A stretch of DNA of 64,000 nucleotides from Actinomycetospora chibensis (GCF_028737215.1 NZ_JAQZAM010000017.1:49767-113766), one strand, 5' to 3'; shown: positions 10,665-19,766, counted from the stretch's first letter. The notes: generated from the letters alone by a model not told the origin. A program made the numbers and translations.

Positions 10665-11842
10665 CGACCCAGCTGATCACCGGGATCGGCGAGCTCACCA
10701 CCCACGACCCGGACGGACCGACGGGCCCGGGGCCGTTCGCCCTGGTGATCGACGGCGACCGCGTGTCCTGGACGGGGCTCGCAGCACACGCCCCCGCCTG
10801 CGACACCTCGGTCGACGTCGATGGCCGCGCGGTGCTGCCCGGCTGGGTCGACAGCCACACCCACCTGGTCTTCGCGGGCGACCGGCGCGAGGAGTTCGCG
10901 CAGCGGGCCGCCGGCCGGCCCTACACGGCGGCGGGGATCCGGACGACCGTGACGGCCACCCGCGCCGCGTCCGACGCCGACCTCGCCGCCCGGCTGCGCC
11001 GCCACGTCGCGGAGGCCGTCGGCCAGGGCACCACGTGCCTGGAGACCAAGACCGGCTACGGGCTCTCGGTCGCCGACGAGGCCCGCGCGGCGAGGATCGC
11101 GGCGGAGGAGGTCGAGGAGGTCACCTTCCTCGGCGCCCACCTGACGCCCGCCGACACCACGGCCGACGAGTACCTCGAGCTCGTCTGCGGCCCGATGCTC
11201 GACGCCGTCGCCGACGACGTGCGCTGGATCGACGTCTTCTGCGAGCAGGGCGCCTTCGACGCCGACGCCGCGGCTCGGGTGCTCGCCGCCGGCGACGCAC
11301 GGGGGCTCGGGGGACGGGTGCACGGCAACCAGCTCGGCCCCGGGCCCGGAGTGCGGGTGGCGGTCGAGGCCGGTGCCGCCTCGGTCGACCACGCCACCCA
11401 CCTGACCGACGCCGACGTCGACGCGCTCGCGGGCTCGTCGACGGTGGCGACGCTGCTGCCCGCCTGCGACCTGGTCACCGGCCAGCCCGCACCGCCGGCG
11501 CGGCGCCTCGCCGACGCCGGTGCGACGGTCGCGCTGGCGAGCAACGCGAACCCCGGGAGCTGCTACACCACGTCCATGGCGCTCTGCGTGTCCCTGGCGG
11601 TGCTGCGCTCCGGCCTGTCCGTCGACGAGGCCGTGCGCGCCGCGACCCTCGGCGGCGCCCGGGCGCTGCGCCGCGACGACGTGGGGCACCTGCGCGTCGG
11701 TGCCCGCGCCGACCTGCACGTCCTCGACGCCCCGACCGTCGTCGACCTCGCCCAGCGCCCCGGCGTCCCGCTGACCGCCGCGGTGTGGCGTACCGGGCGC
11801 CGCGTGCGTCCCGCACCCCGTCTCGAGGAGGCCCGAGCGTGA
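10661..11842 (+). CDS. hutI: Imidazolonepropionase
   Basis: HutI opens the imidazolone ring to give N-formimino-L-glutamate. The 393-residue protein carries the metal motif VDSHTHLVFAGDRREEF (about residue 65), the catalytic region KTGYGLSVADEARAARIA (about residue 130), HGNQLGPGPG, DHATHLTDADV and LASNANPGSCYTTSM. Length and motif order match the family. Its ATG overlaps the hutF stop by 4 bases, and its stop overlaps the hutH-like GTG. Confidence 0.95.
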   Translation: MTTQLITGIGELTTHDPDGPTGPGPFALVIDGDRVSWTGLAAHAPACDTSVDVDGRAVLPGWVDSHTHLVFAGDRREEFAQRAAGRPYTAAGIRTTVTATRAASDADLAARLRRHVAEAVGQGTTCLETKTGYGLSVADEARAARIAAEEVEEVTFLGAHLTPADTTADEYLELVCGPMLDAVADDVRWIDVFCEQGAFDADAAARVLAAGDARGLGGRVHGNQLGPGPGVRVAVEAGAASVDHATHLTDADVDALAGSSTVATLLPACDLVTGQPAPPARRLADAGATVALASNANPGSCYTTSMALCVSLAVLRSGLSVDEAVRAATLGGARALRRDDVGHLRVGARADLHVLDAPTVVDLAQRPGVPLTAAVWRTGRRVRPAPRLEEARA

Positions 11843-13458
11843 GCACCCACATCCCGGTCCGCCCGGAGACCGACTCGCCGATGACCGATGGGCGACCGCC
11901 GCTGTGGCTCGACGGCACCTCGCTGTCGGCCCGCGACGTCGCCGCCGTGGCCCGGACCCTCGGGCCGACCGACGTCCACCTCGACCGGGCCGCCCTCGCC
12001 CACGTCGCGCGCGCCGCCCGCCTGGGCGCGGACCTCAGCACCCGCCGGGCGGTCTACGGCCGCACCACGGGGGTCGGGGCCAACCGCGACGAGCACGTCG
12101 GAGACGACGCCGAGCCCGCCGACTCCGCCGGCTCTGGTGGTCTCAGCGGCTCTGCTGGTCTCACCGGCTCCGCCGGCTCTGCTGGTCTCACCGGCTCCGC
12201 CGGCCACGGCCTCCGCCTGCTGCGCAGTCACTCCGGCGGCGCGGGCGACCAGCTCGATCCCGAGCTCGTCCGCGCCGCGATGCTCATCCGGCTCAACCAG
12301 CTCCTCACCGGCCGCTCCGGGGTGTCGCCGGGGCTCGTGCACGCCCTCGCCGACGCCGTGCGCACCGGGGCCCGGCCCGTCGTCCACCACCTCGGCGCGA
12401 TCGGCACCGGCGACCTCGCCCCGCTCGCCCAGATCGCGCTGGCGCTCGCGGGGGAGGGGGCGTGGGACACGGCGCCGCCCGTGCCGGAACCGGTCGCCGT
12501 CGACGCCGGCGACGCGCTGGCGTTCGTCTCCAGCAACGCGGTGACGCTCGCCGAGTCCGCGCTCGCCGCCGGCACCCTCGACGTCGTCCTCGCCTCGAGC
12601 CACGTCGTCGCGGCCCTGTCCTACCTCGCGCTCGACGGCAGCCCCGAGGCCTACGCCGACCCGGTGCACCGCGCCCGGCCGCACCCCGGCCAGGTCCGCT
12701 GCGCCCAGCGGATGCGCCACCTGCTCGGCATGGAGCGGACCCCTCCCAAGGGCCGCCGCATCCAGGACCCGTTCGGATTGCGCGCGTTTCCTCAGGTCAA
12801 CGGCCCGGCGATCGACGCCCTGGACACGCTGCACCGGGTGCTCGACGTCGAGATCAACGCCGGGGCGGAGAACCCGATGATCGCCGTCGCCGAGGACGAC
12901 GTGTACCACCACGCGCACTTCCACACCGCCTACGTCGCGGGCGCGCTCGACCACGTCCGCGCCTGCATCCACGGCGTCGCCGAGCTCTCGGCGGCCCGTC
13001 TCGGCGACCTCGTCGAGCCCGAGCAGACCGGCCTGCGCGCGTTCCTCGTCGACGGGCCGCCCGGCAGCTCGGGGGTGATGATCCTCGAATACATGAGCCA
13101 CGACGCGCTCGCCGCGCTGCGCCAGGTCGCCCTGCCGGTGACCTTGGGCAGCGCCGTCGTGTCCCGCGGCCTGGAGGACCACGCGAGCTTCTCCACCCAG
13201 GCCGCTCGGGCCACCACCGAGGTGGCGATCGCCTACACCCGTGTCCTGGCCTGCGAGCTCGTCGCCGCCGTCCGGGCGCTGCGACTGCGGCGGCAGAACG
13301 CCGGGGTCCCGGCCGCGGGTACCGGGCCCGCCCCGGTGGAGGAGGCGCTGGCCCGCGCCGAGGAGGTGCTCGACCCGCGCACCGAGGACCGGCCGCTGGC
13401 CGACGACGTCGCCGTCGCGGTCGACCTCCTGCTGGACCCGACCTGGGCGCTGGTCTGA
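11839..13458 (+). CDS. hutH: Histidine/aromatic amino acid ammonia-lyase, variant MIO loop
   Basis: Position and fold argue for histidine ammonia-lyase (histidine to urocanate plus NH3). The 539-residue protein has the family pattern AVYGRTTGVGANRD with the catalytic Tyr73, a loop LGAIGTGDLAPLAQ, SSNAVTLAESA, NGPAIDALDT and AENPMIAVAED. Two oddities stand out. The tripeptide that normally cyclises to the MIO cofactor (Ala-Ser-Gly) reads Gly189-Thr190-Gly191, apparently with one residue deleted in the loop. A Gly/Ser/Ala-rich insert from a 27-base tandem repeat interrupts the region after Tyr73. The usual GGNFHG segment reads HHAHFHT. It may be a divergent lyase using another chemistry, or an isofunctional variant. 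Confidence 0.8.
   Translation: MSTHIPVRPETDSPMTDGRPPLWLDGTSLSARDVAAVARTLGPTDVHLDRAALAHVARAARLGADLSTRRAVYGRTTGVGANRDEHVGDDAEPADSAGSGGLSGSAGLTGSAGSAGLTGSAGHGLRLLRSHSGGAGDQLDPELVRAAMLIRLNQLLTGRSGVSPGLVHALADAVRTGARPVVHHLGAIGTGDLAPLAQIALALAGEGAWDTAPPVPEPVAVDAGDALAFVSSNAVTLAESALAAGTLDVVLASSHVVAALSYLALDGSPEAYADPVHRARPHPGQVRCAQRMRHLLGMERTPPKGRRIQDPFGLRAFPQVNGPAIDALDTLHRVLDVEINAGAENPMIAVAEDDVYHHAHFHTAYVAGALDHVRACIHGVAELSAARLGDLVEPEQTGLRAFLVDGPPGSSGVMILEYMSHDALAALRQVALPVTLGSAVVSRGLEDHASFSTQAARATTEVAIAYTRVLACELVAAVRALRLRRQNAGVPAAGTGPAPVEEALARAEEVLDPRTEDRPLADDVAVAVDLLLDPTWALV
12130..12201 (+). repeat. 27-base tandem repeat inside the hutH-like gene
   Basis: Two identical 27-base units (12148-12174 and 12175-12201, each coding GSAGLTGSA) follow an imperfect 18-base partial unit at 12130-12147. 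The period is a multiple of three, so copy-number change keeps the frame. The encoded insert lies at residues 98-121, between the catalytic Tyr region and the LLRSHSGGAG helix. Confidence 0.9.
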
Positions 13459-13504
13459 GAGGGCGTGTCCCGCACCGTCGGACACCGGTCTCGACGCACG
13501 GCAT

Positions 13505-13532
13505 CCCCGCCCGCTATCGACGTACGGCGGGG
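13505..13532. terminator. Possible terminator hairpin after hut operon
   Basis: CCCCGCC and GGCGGGG (7 bp each) are separated by 14 bases in the 100-base gap between the hutH-like gene and the lactonase-like gene. There is no T-tract. It is a weak candidate for the end of the hut transcript. Confidence 0.3.
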
Positions 13533-13560
13533 GGCGTCCGCACGTCGATGGAGGCCGCCC

Positions 13561-14427
13561 GTGCCCGACTACTCGATCCGTCCGCTGTGCTTCTCCCACG
13601 TCGACCTGCCGCGGGAGTTCTTCGGCGGGGTCCCGATCCACAGCGGGGAGGGCGTGTCGGCCTCGCCGATGATCTACGTGCTCGTCAGCGGACAGGACGA
13701 CGCCGGCGTCGTGCACCACTACCTCGTGGACGCCGGGTTCCACGCCGACAAGTGGATCCACCGCTTCGGGTTCTACGACTGGGAGCCGCCGGAGACGGTG
13801 CTGGGCAAGGTCGGGGTGAGCCCGGAGCAGATCGAGAAGATCTTCCTGACCCACATGCACTTCGACCACGCCAACAACGTGCGGGCCTTCGAGAACGCCG
13901 ACGTCTTCGTGCAGTGGGAGGAGTACCAGGGCTGGCTGAAGGCGCTGGCGCTCCCGGATCTCTACACCCCGCTGGGCGAGGAGAGCTGGATCACCTCGTC
14001 GTTCGACCGCGACGACGCCCGCGTCTTCGGTGAGCTGGCGCGCGACCACCGCCTGAAGTTCGTCGGCGACGACGACGAGCTCGCCCCCGGCATCCGCGGC
14101 CATCTCTCGAAGGACGGCCACACCTTCGGCACCCAGTGGATCTCCGTGGACACCTCCGGCGGGCGCTACGTCGTCGCCGGTGACGCGGTCATGTGGTACT
14201 CGAACGTCGAGGAGATGTGGCCGAGCGGCTACACGAACGGCAACACCTACTCCATGCTGATGACCTACGGCGAGATTCATCGATACCTGGGCGGCGAGCT
14301 CGACCGGATCGTCCCGGGCCACGACACGCTGGTGTTCGAGCGGCACCCCAGCTGGACGGTCGGCCCGAACGAGGTGGCCGAGGTGCACGTCGCCGGGTGG
14401 GACACCTCGCTCCGTCCGACGACCTGA
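13561..14427 (+). CDS. MBL-fold hydrolase, N-acyl-homoserine-lactonase type
   Basis: This 288-residue metallo-beta-lactamase-fold protein starts at GTG 13561. The dinuclear zinc motif is intact as LTHMHFDHANN (about residue 97). Further ligands are probably DGHTFGTQW (His), VAGDAVMW (Asp) and VPGHD (His). The arrangement and length resemble AiiA/AttM-type lactonases and related esterases. It is followed directly (14 bases to ATG 14442) by an LLM flavin oxidoreductase gene, so the two may process a common lactone or ester. The substrate is not evident. Confidence 0.8.
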   Translation: MPDYSIRPLCFSHVDLPREFFGGVPIHSGEGVSASPMIYVLVSGQDDAGVVHHYLVDAGFHADKWIHRFGFYDWEPPETVLGKVGVSPEQIEKIFLTHMHFDHANNVRAFENADVFVQWEEYQGWLKALALPDLYTPLGEESWITSSFDRDDARVFGELARDHRLKFVGDDDELAPGIRGHLSKDGHTFGTQWISVDTSGGRYVVAGDAVMWYSNVEEMWPSGYTNGNTYSMLMTYGEIHRYLGGELDRIVPGHDTLVFERHPSWTVGPNEVAEVHVAGWDTSLRPTT

Positions 14428-14441
14428 TGCCTGGAGGACCC

Positions 14442-15434
14442 ATGGACGTGTCCTGCGCCTTCCCGACCGCCCTGAGCTCGCCCGACGACATCGCCCTCGC
14501 CGAGTCCCTCGGCTACGCCCGCGCCTGGGTCTACGACACGCCCCAGCAGAGCCCCGACGTCTGGATGACGCTCGCGCTGGCCGCGGAGCGCACCGAGCGG
14601 ATCGGCATCGGGCCGGGCGTCCTCATCCCGAGCCTGCGCCACCCGATGGTCAACGCCGCGGCCACGGCCACGCTCGTCGACCTCGCGCCCGGCCGCGTCG
14701 CGGTCGCGTTCGGCACCGGCTTCACCGGGCGCCGCGCGATGGGCTACGGGGCGATCACCTGGAAGTTCATGGACGCCTACATCCGCGCCTACCGCGACCT
14801 GCTGCGCGGCGAGGTCGTCGAGTGGGAGGGCACCCGGATGCAGATGCTGCACCCGGACGGCCACGCCCCCGCGCGGCCGGTGGAGGTCCCGATCCTCGTC
14901 GGCGCGCTCGGGCCGAAGGGCCACGCGGTCGCACGCGAGCTCGGCGACGGCCTCTACGCGACGCTGCAGGTGCCCGACTTCCTCGGCGAGTACTCGTGGG
15001 TGCCCTATCTGTTGTGGGGCACGGTGCTCGACGAGTCGGAGGGCGCGGACTCCGCGCACGCCCGGGAGGCCGCCGGCCCGGGGTGGGCTCTGGCGTACCA
15101 CGGCGCCTACGAGTTCGGCGGTCCCGACGCCGTGCGCGGGCTCCCCGGCGGCGACGCGTGGATGGACGTCGTCGAGTCCGCCCCCGAGGGCGAGCGGCAC
15201 CTCGCGGTCCACTCCGGCCACTGCGTGGAGCTCAACAAGGCGGACGAGGCGGCGTGGGCCGCGGGCGGCCACGCGATGCTGCGCGACGCGACGATCACCG
15301 GGACCGGCGACGAGGTCAAGCGCCGTCTCGACCAGCTCGGCGAGCAGGGCGTCACCGAGGTGGTGTTCCAGCCCTGCGGCTCCGACACCCGCCGCGAGCT
15401 GGAGCGGTTCCTGGAGGCCGCCACCTCGTCCTGA
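14442..15434 (+). CDS. LLM-class flavin-dependent oxidoreductase
   Basis: This 330-residue TIM-barrel protein has luciferase-like monooxygenase features: LAESLGYARAWVYDTPQQ, TERIGIGPGVLIPSLRHP, VAVAFGTGFTGRRAMG and VPILVGALGPKGHAVARELGDG. These use F420 or FMN. ATG 14442 is chosen because GGAGG lies 7 bases upstream; an ATG at 14427 would overlap the previous stop but lacks a ribosome site. It is convergent with the acyl-CoA ligase gene. Confidence 0.8.
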   Translation: MDVSCAFPTALSSPDDIALAESLGYARAWVYDTPQQSPDVWMTLALAAERTERIGIGPGVLIPSLRHPMVNAAATATLVDLAPGRVAVAFGTGFTGRRAMGYGAITWKFMDAYIRAYRDLLRGEVVEWEGTRMQMLHPDGHAPARPVEVPILVGALGPKGHAVARELGDGLYATLQVPDFLGEYSWVPYLLWGTVLDESEGADSAHAREAAGPGWALAYHGAYEFGGPDAVRGLPGGDAWMDVVESAPEGERHLAVHSGHCVELNKADEAAWAAGGHAMLRDATITGTGDEVKRRLDQLGEQGVTEVVFQPCGSDTRRELERFLEAATSS

Positions 15435-15455
15435 GCACGTCTCTCGGGAGTGACG

Positions 15456-17021
15456 TCAGCGTCCGGCGGTCTCGGAGAGCGCGTCGGCCCTCTCCCGCAG
15501 CACGGTCTTCTGCACCTTGCCCGTGGCGTTGCGGGGCAGGGCGTCGACCACCGCGAGGCGGCGCGGGCGCTTGTACCGGGCGAGGTGGGCGAGGCAGTGC
15601 TCCTCGAGCGCGGCGAGCGTCGGAGGGTCGGCGGGGTCGGCGGGGACGACCACCGCGAGCGGGGTCTCGCCCCACCTCTCGTCGGCGACGCCGATGAGGG
15701 CGACGTCGGCGACCTGGGGATGCGCGGCCAGGACGTTCTCGACCTCGGCGCAGTAGATGTTCTCGCCACCCGAGATGATCATGTCCTTCTTGCGGTCGAC
15801 GACGTAGTAGTAGCCCTCCGGGTCCTGCCGGACCAGGTCGCCCGAGTGGAACCACCCGCCCCGGAACGCCTCGGCGGTCTCGGCGGGCTTGTTCCAGTAG
15901 CCGCTCATCACCAGGGGCCCGCGGTACACGATCTCGCCGACCTCGCCCGGGGCGACGTCGTTCATGTCGTCGTCCACCACCCGGACCTCGACGTTGATCA
16001 TCGGTGTCCCGACCGAGCCGATCTTCCGCACCGCGTCCTGCCCGCGCAGGGTGGTGGTGACGGGGCTGCACTCGGTCTGGCCGAACGAGCTCACGATCTC
16101 GGCGTCCGGGAAGCTCGCGCTCAATGTGCGCAGCAGGCCGGTCGAGGCCGGGGCCGCGCCCCACCCGCATTTGCGCAGCGCCGAGAGGTCCCGCTCCCGC
16201 GCGCCCACCCGCTCGCAGATCGCCGCCCACTGCGCGGGCACGAAGAAGCACGACGTGACCCGCTCCCGCTCCAGGACCGTGAGCGCCTCCTCGGGGTCGA
16301 ACCCGCCCGACGGCGGGATGACGGTGGTCCCGCCCGCGAACAGTGACGGGAGGAAGCCCGCGACGCCCGCGATGTGGAACAGCGGCGTCCCGGAGAGCCA
16401 GACGCTCGGCCCGCCGGGCCCGCCCAGGTGCATGGTCGACGAGAACGCGTGCAGGTAGAGGTTGCGATGGGTGAGCATCGCGCCCTTGGGCGCCCCGGTC
16501 GTGCCGGAGGTGTACATGATGAACGCGGTGGCGTCGTCCGGGACGGCGAGCTCGCGGTAGGTCGGGTCGGCGGCGGCGAGGACGTCCTCGAGGTCGCCGC
16601 CGATGGTGATCGTCCGGCGGACGGCGGGCGCTCCGTCCCGGGCCGCGGCCATCAGGTCCGCGGTCGCCGTGTCGGCCACGGCGACCACCGCGCCGGAGTC
16701 GACCAGCGCGTAGGCGACCTCCTGCGCCGCGAGCCGGAAGTTGACCGGCACGCAGATCGCGCCCGTGCGCAGGACGGCGATGTAGGACTCGAGCAGGTCG
16801 ACGCCGTTGAGACCCAGCACCGCGACGCGGTCGCCGGGCTCGACGCCCTCGCCGGCCAGCGTGGTGGCCAGCCGGGTGATCCGGTCGTGCGAGCGGGCGT
16901 ACGTCCGGCGCTCGCCGGTGGTGGCGTCGACGACGAACTCCGCCTCCGGCGTCACGCGCGCCCAGCGGGCCAGGATGTCGCTGAGGGTCATGCCCCGGCC
17001 GGTGATGGACCCCGTCGTCAT
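15456..17021 (-). CDS. Acyl-CoA synthetase (AMP-forming, ANL superfamily)
   Basis: This 521-residue ligase activates a carboxylic acid with ATP and CoA. Core motifs are AFIMYTSGTTGAPKGAMLTH (P-loop, about residue 160), SSFGQTECSP (A5), GWFHSGDLVRQDPEGYYYVVDRKKDMI (A7-A8) and PRNATGKVQK with the catalytic Lys near the C-terminus. It resembles medium- or long-chain fatty acid or aryl acid ligases; the acid is not predictable by eye. It is transcribed divergently from larE with 45 bases between starts. Confidence 0.88.
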   Translation of the reverse strand: MTTGSITGRGMTLSDILARWARVTPEAEFVVDATTGERRTYARSHDRITRLATTLAGEGVEPGDRVAVLGLNGVDLLESYIAVLRTGAICVPVNFRLAAQEVAYALVDSGAVVAVADTATADLMAAARDGAPAVRRTITIGGDLEDVLAAADPTYRELAVPDDATAFIMYTSGTTGAPKGAMLTHRNLYLHAFSSTMHLGGPGGPSVWLSGTPLFHIAGVAGFLPSLFAGGTTVIPPSGGFDPEEALTVLERERVTSCFFVPAQWAAICERVGARERDLSALRKCGWGAAPASTGLLRTLSASFPDAEIVSSFGQTECSPVTTTLRGQDAVRKIGSVGTPMINVEVRVVDDDMNDVAPGEVGEIVYRGPLVMSGYWNKPAETAEAFRGGWFHSGDLVRQDPEGYYYVVDRKKDMIISGGENIYCAEVENVLAAHPQVADVALIGVADERWGETPLAVVVPADPADPPTLAALEEHCLAHLARYKRPRRLAVVDALPRNATGKVQKTVLRERADALSETAGR

Positions 17022-17066
17022 GCACGAATCTTGAACGGCGGCCACGGCAGCGTCCATGCTGCGGGC

Positions 17067-17885
17067 ATGGCTTTCCCCGCGCCGTCTCCCGCGGACGACC
17101 TCGCGGCGCTGGAGCCGCTGCTGGCCGGCCTCCCCGGTGCGGTCGTCGCGTTCTCGGGCGGGGTCGACTCGTCGGTGGTCGCTGCCGTCGCGGGCCGGGT
17201 GCTGGGGGAGCGGGCGCTCGCCGTGACGGCCGTGTCGCCCGCGCTGGCGACCGGGGAGATCGAGGCGGCGTCGGCCGTCGCGGCCGCGATCGGCGTGGCG
17301 CACCGCGTCGTCACCAGCACCGAGCTCGAGCGGGAGGGCTACCGGCGCAACGGCCGGGACCGCTGCTACCACTGCAAGACCGACCTCTACGACCGGCTGA
17401 CGACGATCGCCGGCGACCGGGTCGTGCTCTCCGGTGCGAACGCCGACGACCTGGGCGACTGGCGGCCGGGGCTGACCGCGGCGGCCGAGCACGGCGTCCG
17501 CCACCCGCTGGTCGAGGCCGGGCTGGGGAAGGCGCGCATCCGGGCGCTGGCCGAGCTCCTGGGCCTCCCCAGCGCTGCCAAGCCGGCGTCGCCCTGCCTC
17601 GCGTCGCGGATCCCGTACGGCACGACGGTCTCCGCGCCCGTCCTCGCACAGATCGACCGGGCGGAGGCCGCGCTGCACGAGCGGGGCTACGCGGTCCTGC
17701 GGGTGCGTCACCACGGCGACCTCGGCCGCGTGCAGATCGCCGGCGACGAGCTGGGTCGCGTCGACGAGCCGGGGGAGCGGGCCGCCGTCGAGGCCGCCGT
17801 ACGCGCGGCGGGCTACCGCGAGGTCGAGATCGACCCGCATCCGTTCCGGTCGGGATCGCTGAACCTGGAGATCACGCCGGCGTGA
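17067..17885 (+). CDS. larE: LarE, pyridinium-3,5-bisthiocarboxylate synthase (sulfur insertion)
   Basis: LarE is the ATP-dependent sulfur transferase of nickel-pincer nucleotide (NPN) synthesis; it converts the carboxylates of pyridinium-3,5-biscarboxylate mononucleotide to thiocarboxylates. The 272-residue protein has the PP-loop VVAFSGGVDSSVVAAV (about residue 26), RCYHCKTDLYD with two Cys, and PASPCLASRIPYG with the Cys that donates sulfur in the Lactobacillus enzyme. It is first in a coupled larE-larB-larC operon, overlapping larB by 4 bases. Confidence 0.9.
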   Translation: MAFPAPSPADDLAALEPLLAGLPGAVVAFSGGVDSSVVAAVAGRVLGERALAVTAVSPALATGEIEAASAVAAAIGVAHRVVTSTELEREGYRRNGRDRCYHCKTDLYDRLTTIAGDRVVLSGANADDLGDWRPGLTAAAEHGVRHPLVEAGLGKARIRALAELLGLPSAAKPASPCLASRIPYGTTVSAPVLAQIDRAEAALHERGYAVLRVRHHGDLGRVQIAGDELGRVDEPGERAAVEAAVRAAGYREVEIDPHPFRSGSLNLEITPA

Positions 17886-18538
17886 GCGAGCCCCACGACG
17901 CGCTCCCCGACGGCGGGCGCCGGGCCCGCACCGGTGTCCCCGAGGTGGTGTTCGCGCAGGGCAAGACGCCCGAGCGCACGCTCGCGCTCCTCGCCGAGCT
18001 CCGCCGCCTCGACCCCGACGGCCCGGCGCTGGCGACGCGGTGCCCCGACGAGGTGCTCGACCGCGCCCCGGACGCCTTCGACGACGTCACCGTCGACCGG
18101 GTCGGCCGCACCGTGACCGTCGGGGCCCTCCCGCCCCCGGTCGGCGACGTCGTCGTTCTCACCGCGGGCACCACCGACGTGCCCGTCGCGCGCGAGGCCA
18201 CGGCGACCCTCGCCGCCCTCGGCGTGGGCGCCCGCCTCGTGGCCGACGTGGGCGTCGCCGGCCTGCACCGCCTGCTGTCGCGGATCGAGGACATCGGCCG
18301 CGCCGACGTCGTGATCGCCGTCGCCGGGATGGACGGGGCGCTGCCCGGCGTGGTCGCGGGCCTGGTCCCGGCCCCGGTGATCGGGGTGCCGACGAGCATG
18401 GGCTACGGCGTCGCGGCCGGCGGCCGGGCCGCGCTCGCGACGATGCTCGCCGCCTGCAGCCCCGGGGTCGTCGTCGTCAACATCGACAACGGCTTCGGCG
18501 CAGCGGCCCACGTGGTGAAGATCGTGCACCGTGGTTGA
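17882..18538 (+). CDS. larB: LarB, NPN biosynthesis carboxylase/hydrolase
   Basis: LarB carboxylates the pyridinium ring of nicotinic acid adenine dinucleotide and cleaves the phosphoanhydride, the first step of NPN cofactor synthesis. The 218-residue protein has the AIR-carboxylase (PurE)-like core: VVVLTAGTTDVPVAREA (about residue 90), VADVGVAGLHRLL, VAVAGMDGALPGVVAGL and GVPTSMGYGVAAGG. The N-terminal VPEVVFAQGKTPE matches the family. GTG 17882 overlaps the larE stop. Confidence 0.92.
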   Translation: MSEPHDALPDGGRRARTGVPEVVFAQGKTPERTLALLAELRRLDPDGPALATRCPDEVLDRAPDAFDDVTVDRVGRTVTVGALPPPVGDVVVLTAGTTDVPVAREATATLAALGVGARLVADVGVAGLHRLLSRIEDIGRADVVIAVAGMDGALPGVVAGLVPAPVIGVPTSMGYGVAAGGRAALATMLAACSPGVVVVNIDNGFGAAAHVVKIVHRG

Positions 18539-19766
18539 TTCCGTCGCCTTCGTGGACGCGTCGTCGGGCGTCGCCGGCGACATGCTCCTGGGCGCCCTGC
18601 TCGACGCGGGCGCCGATCTCGACGCGGTCCGCGACGCCGTCGCCTCGCTGGGCGTCCCGGGTCTGTCGGTCGACGTGCTCCGGGAGCGCCGCGGCGGGTT
18701 CGCGTGCGCCCGGGTCGTCGTCGGCAGCCCGGCGGTCCCGGACCGTGAACGGCGCCTCGCCGACGTCCTGGAGCTCCTCGACACCGCCCGCCTGCGCCCG
18801 CCCGCGCGACGGCTGGCCGGGGAGGTCTTCAGGCTGCTGGCCGGGGCGGAGGGTGCGGTCCACGGACTCGAGCCCGGCGAGGTGCACTTCCACGAGGTCG
18901 GAGCCTTCGACGCCCTCGCGGACGTCGTCGGTGTCGCTGCTGCCTGCGACGCGCTCGGCCTGCTCGACGACGGTGCCGCGACGTGGTGCTCGCCGCTCGC
19001 GGTGGGACACGGGACGGTCCGCAGCGCCCACGGCCCGCTGCCGGTGCCCGGCCCCGCGGTGCTGCGTCTCGCCGCGGACGCCGGGCTCGAGCTGGCGGGC
19101 GGCGAGCTGGAGGGCGAGCGCACCACCCCGACCGGCGCGGCGCTGGTCGCCGCCCTCGCCACCCCCGGGGCGCTGCCCGACATGCGGGTCACGGCCGTCG
19201 GCGTCGGCGGCGGGCGCCGCGATCCCGCCGACCGGCCCAACATCACCCGCGTCGTGCTGGGGCGGGCCGCCGCCGACGCCGGGCAGCGGGGACGCGACGA
19301 GGTCGTGGTCGTCGAGGCCACGGTCGACGACCTCGACCCGCGGCTGTGGCCCTCGGTGCTCGCCGCCGTGCGGGCGGCGGGCGCCTGGGACTGCTGGACG
19401 ACGCCCGTGGTCGGCCGGCACGGACGGCCCGGTCAGGTGCTCTCGGTGCTGTGCCCCGAGGCGGCCCGGGAGGCCGTCGTCCAGGCGGTGTTCCGGCACA
19501 CGAGCACCTTCGGCGTCCGCTGGTCGCGCTGGGAGCGGGCGACCGCGCGGCGCCGGTCGGTGCCGGTCGAGGTCGGCCCGGCGGGCGCGACCCGGGTGGT
19601 CACGGTGAAGGTCGCGGAGGACCCCGACGAACCCGGGGACCCCGGGGCGCCCCTCCCTCTCGCGACCCCCGAGCTGGCCGAGGCCGAGGCCGCCGCGGCG
19701 GTCCTCGGGTGGCCGGTCCGGGCAGTCCTGGAGGCGGCGCTGGCGGCGTACCGGGGACGGGCCTGA
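18531..19766 (+). CDS. larC: LarC, nickel insertion enzyme
   Basis: LarC inserts nickel into the bisthiocarboxylate precursor in a CTP-dependent reaction. The 411-residue protein begins AFVDASSGVAGDMLLGALLDAG, includes GEVHFHEVGAFDALADVVG (about residue 120; His-rich metal region), HGPLPVPGPAVL, ERTTPTGAAL and a C-terminal ferredoxin-like half. It is one continuous frame, unlike the frameshifted larC1/larC2 of Lactobacillus plantarum. No lactate racemase (LarA) or other NPN-dependent enzyme lies in the window, so the client is encoded elsewhere. Confidence 0.92.
   Translation: MVDSVAFVDASSGVAGDMLLGALLDAGADLDAVRDAVASLGVPGLSVDVLRERRGGFACARVVVGSPAVPDRERRLADVLELLDTARLRPPARRLAGEVFRLLAGAEGAVHGLEPGEVHFHEVGAFDALADVVGVAAACDALGLLDDGAATWCSPLAVGHGTVRSAHGPLPVPGPAVLRLAADAGLELAGGELEGERTTPTGAALVAALATPGALPDMRVTAVGVGGGRRDPADRPNITRVVLGRAAADAGQRGRDEVVVVEATVDDLDPRLWPSVLAAVRAAGAWDCWTTPVVGRHGRPGQVLSVLCPEAAREAVVQAVFRHTSTFGVRWSRWERATARRRSVPVEVGPAGATRVVTVKVAEDPDEPGDPGAPLPLATPELAEAEAAAAVLGWPVRAVLEAALAAYRGRA

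Noticed and set aside
11563..14388. 940-codon antisense frame over the hutH-like and lactonase-like genes
   Set aside because: No recognisable domain; it is the mirror of two well-supported plus-strand genes.
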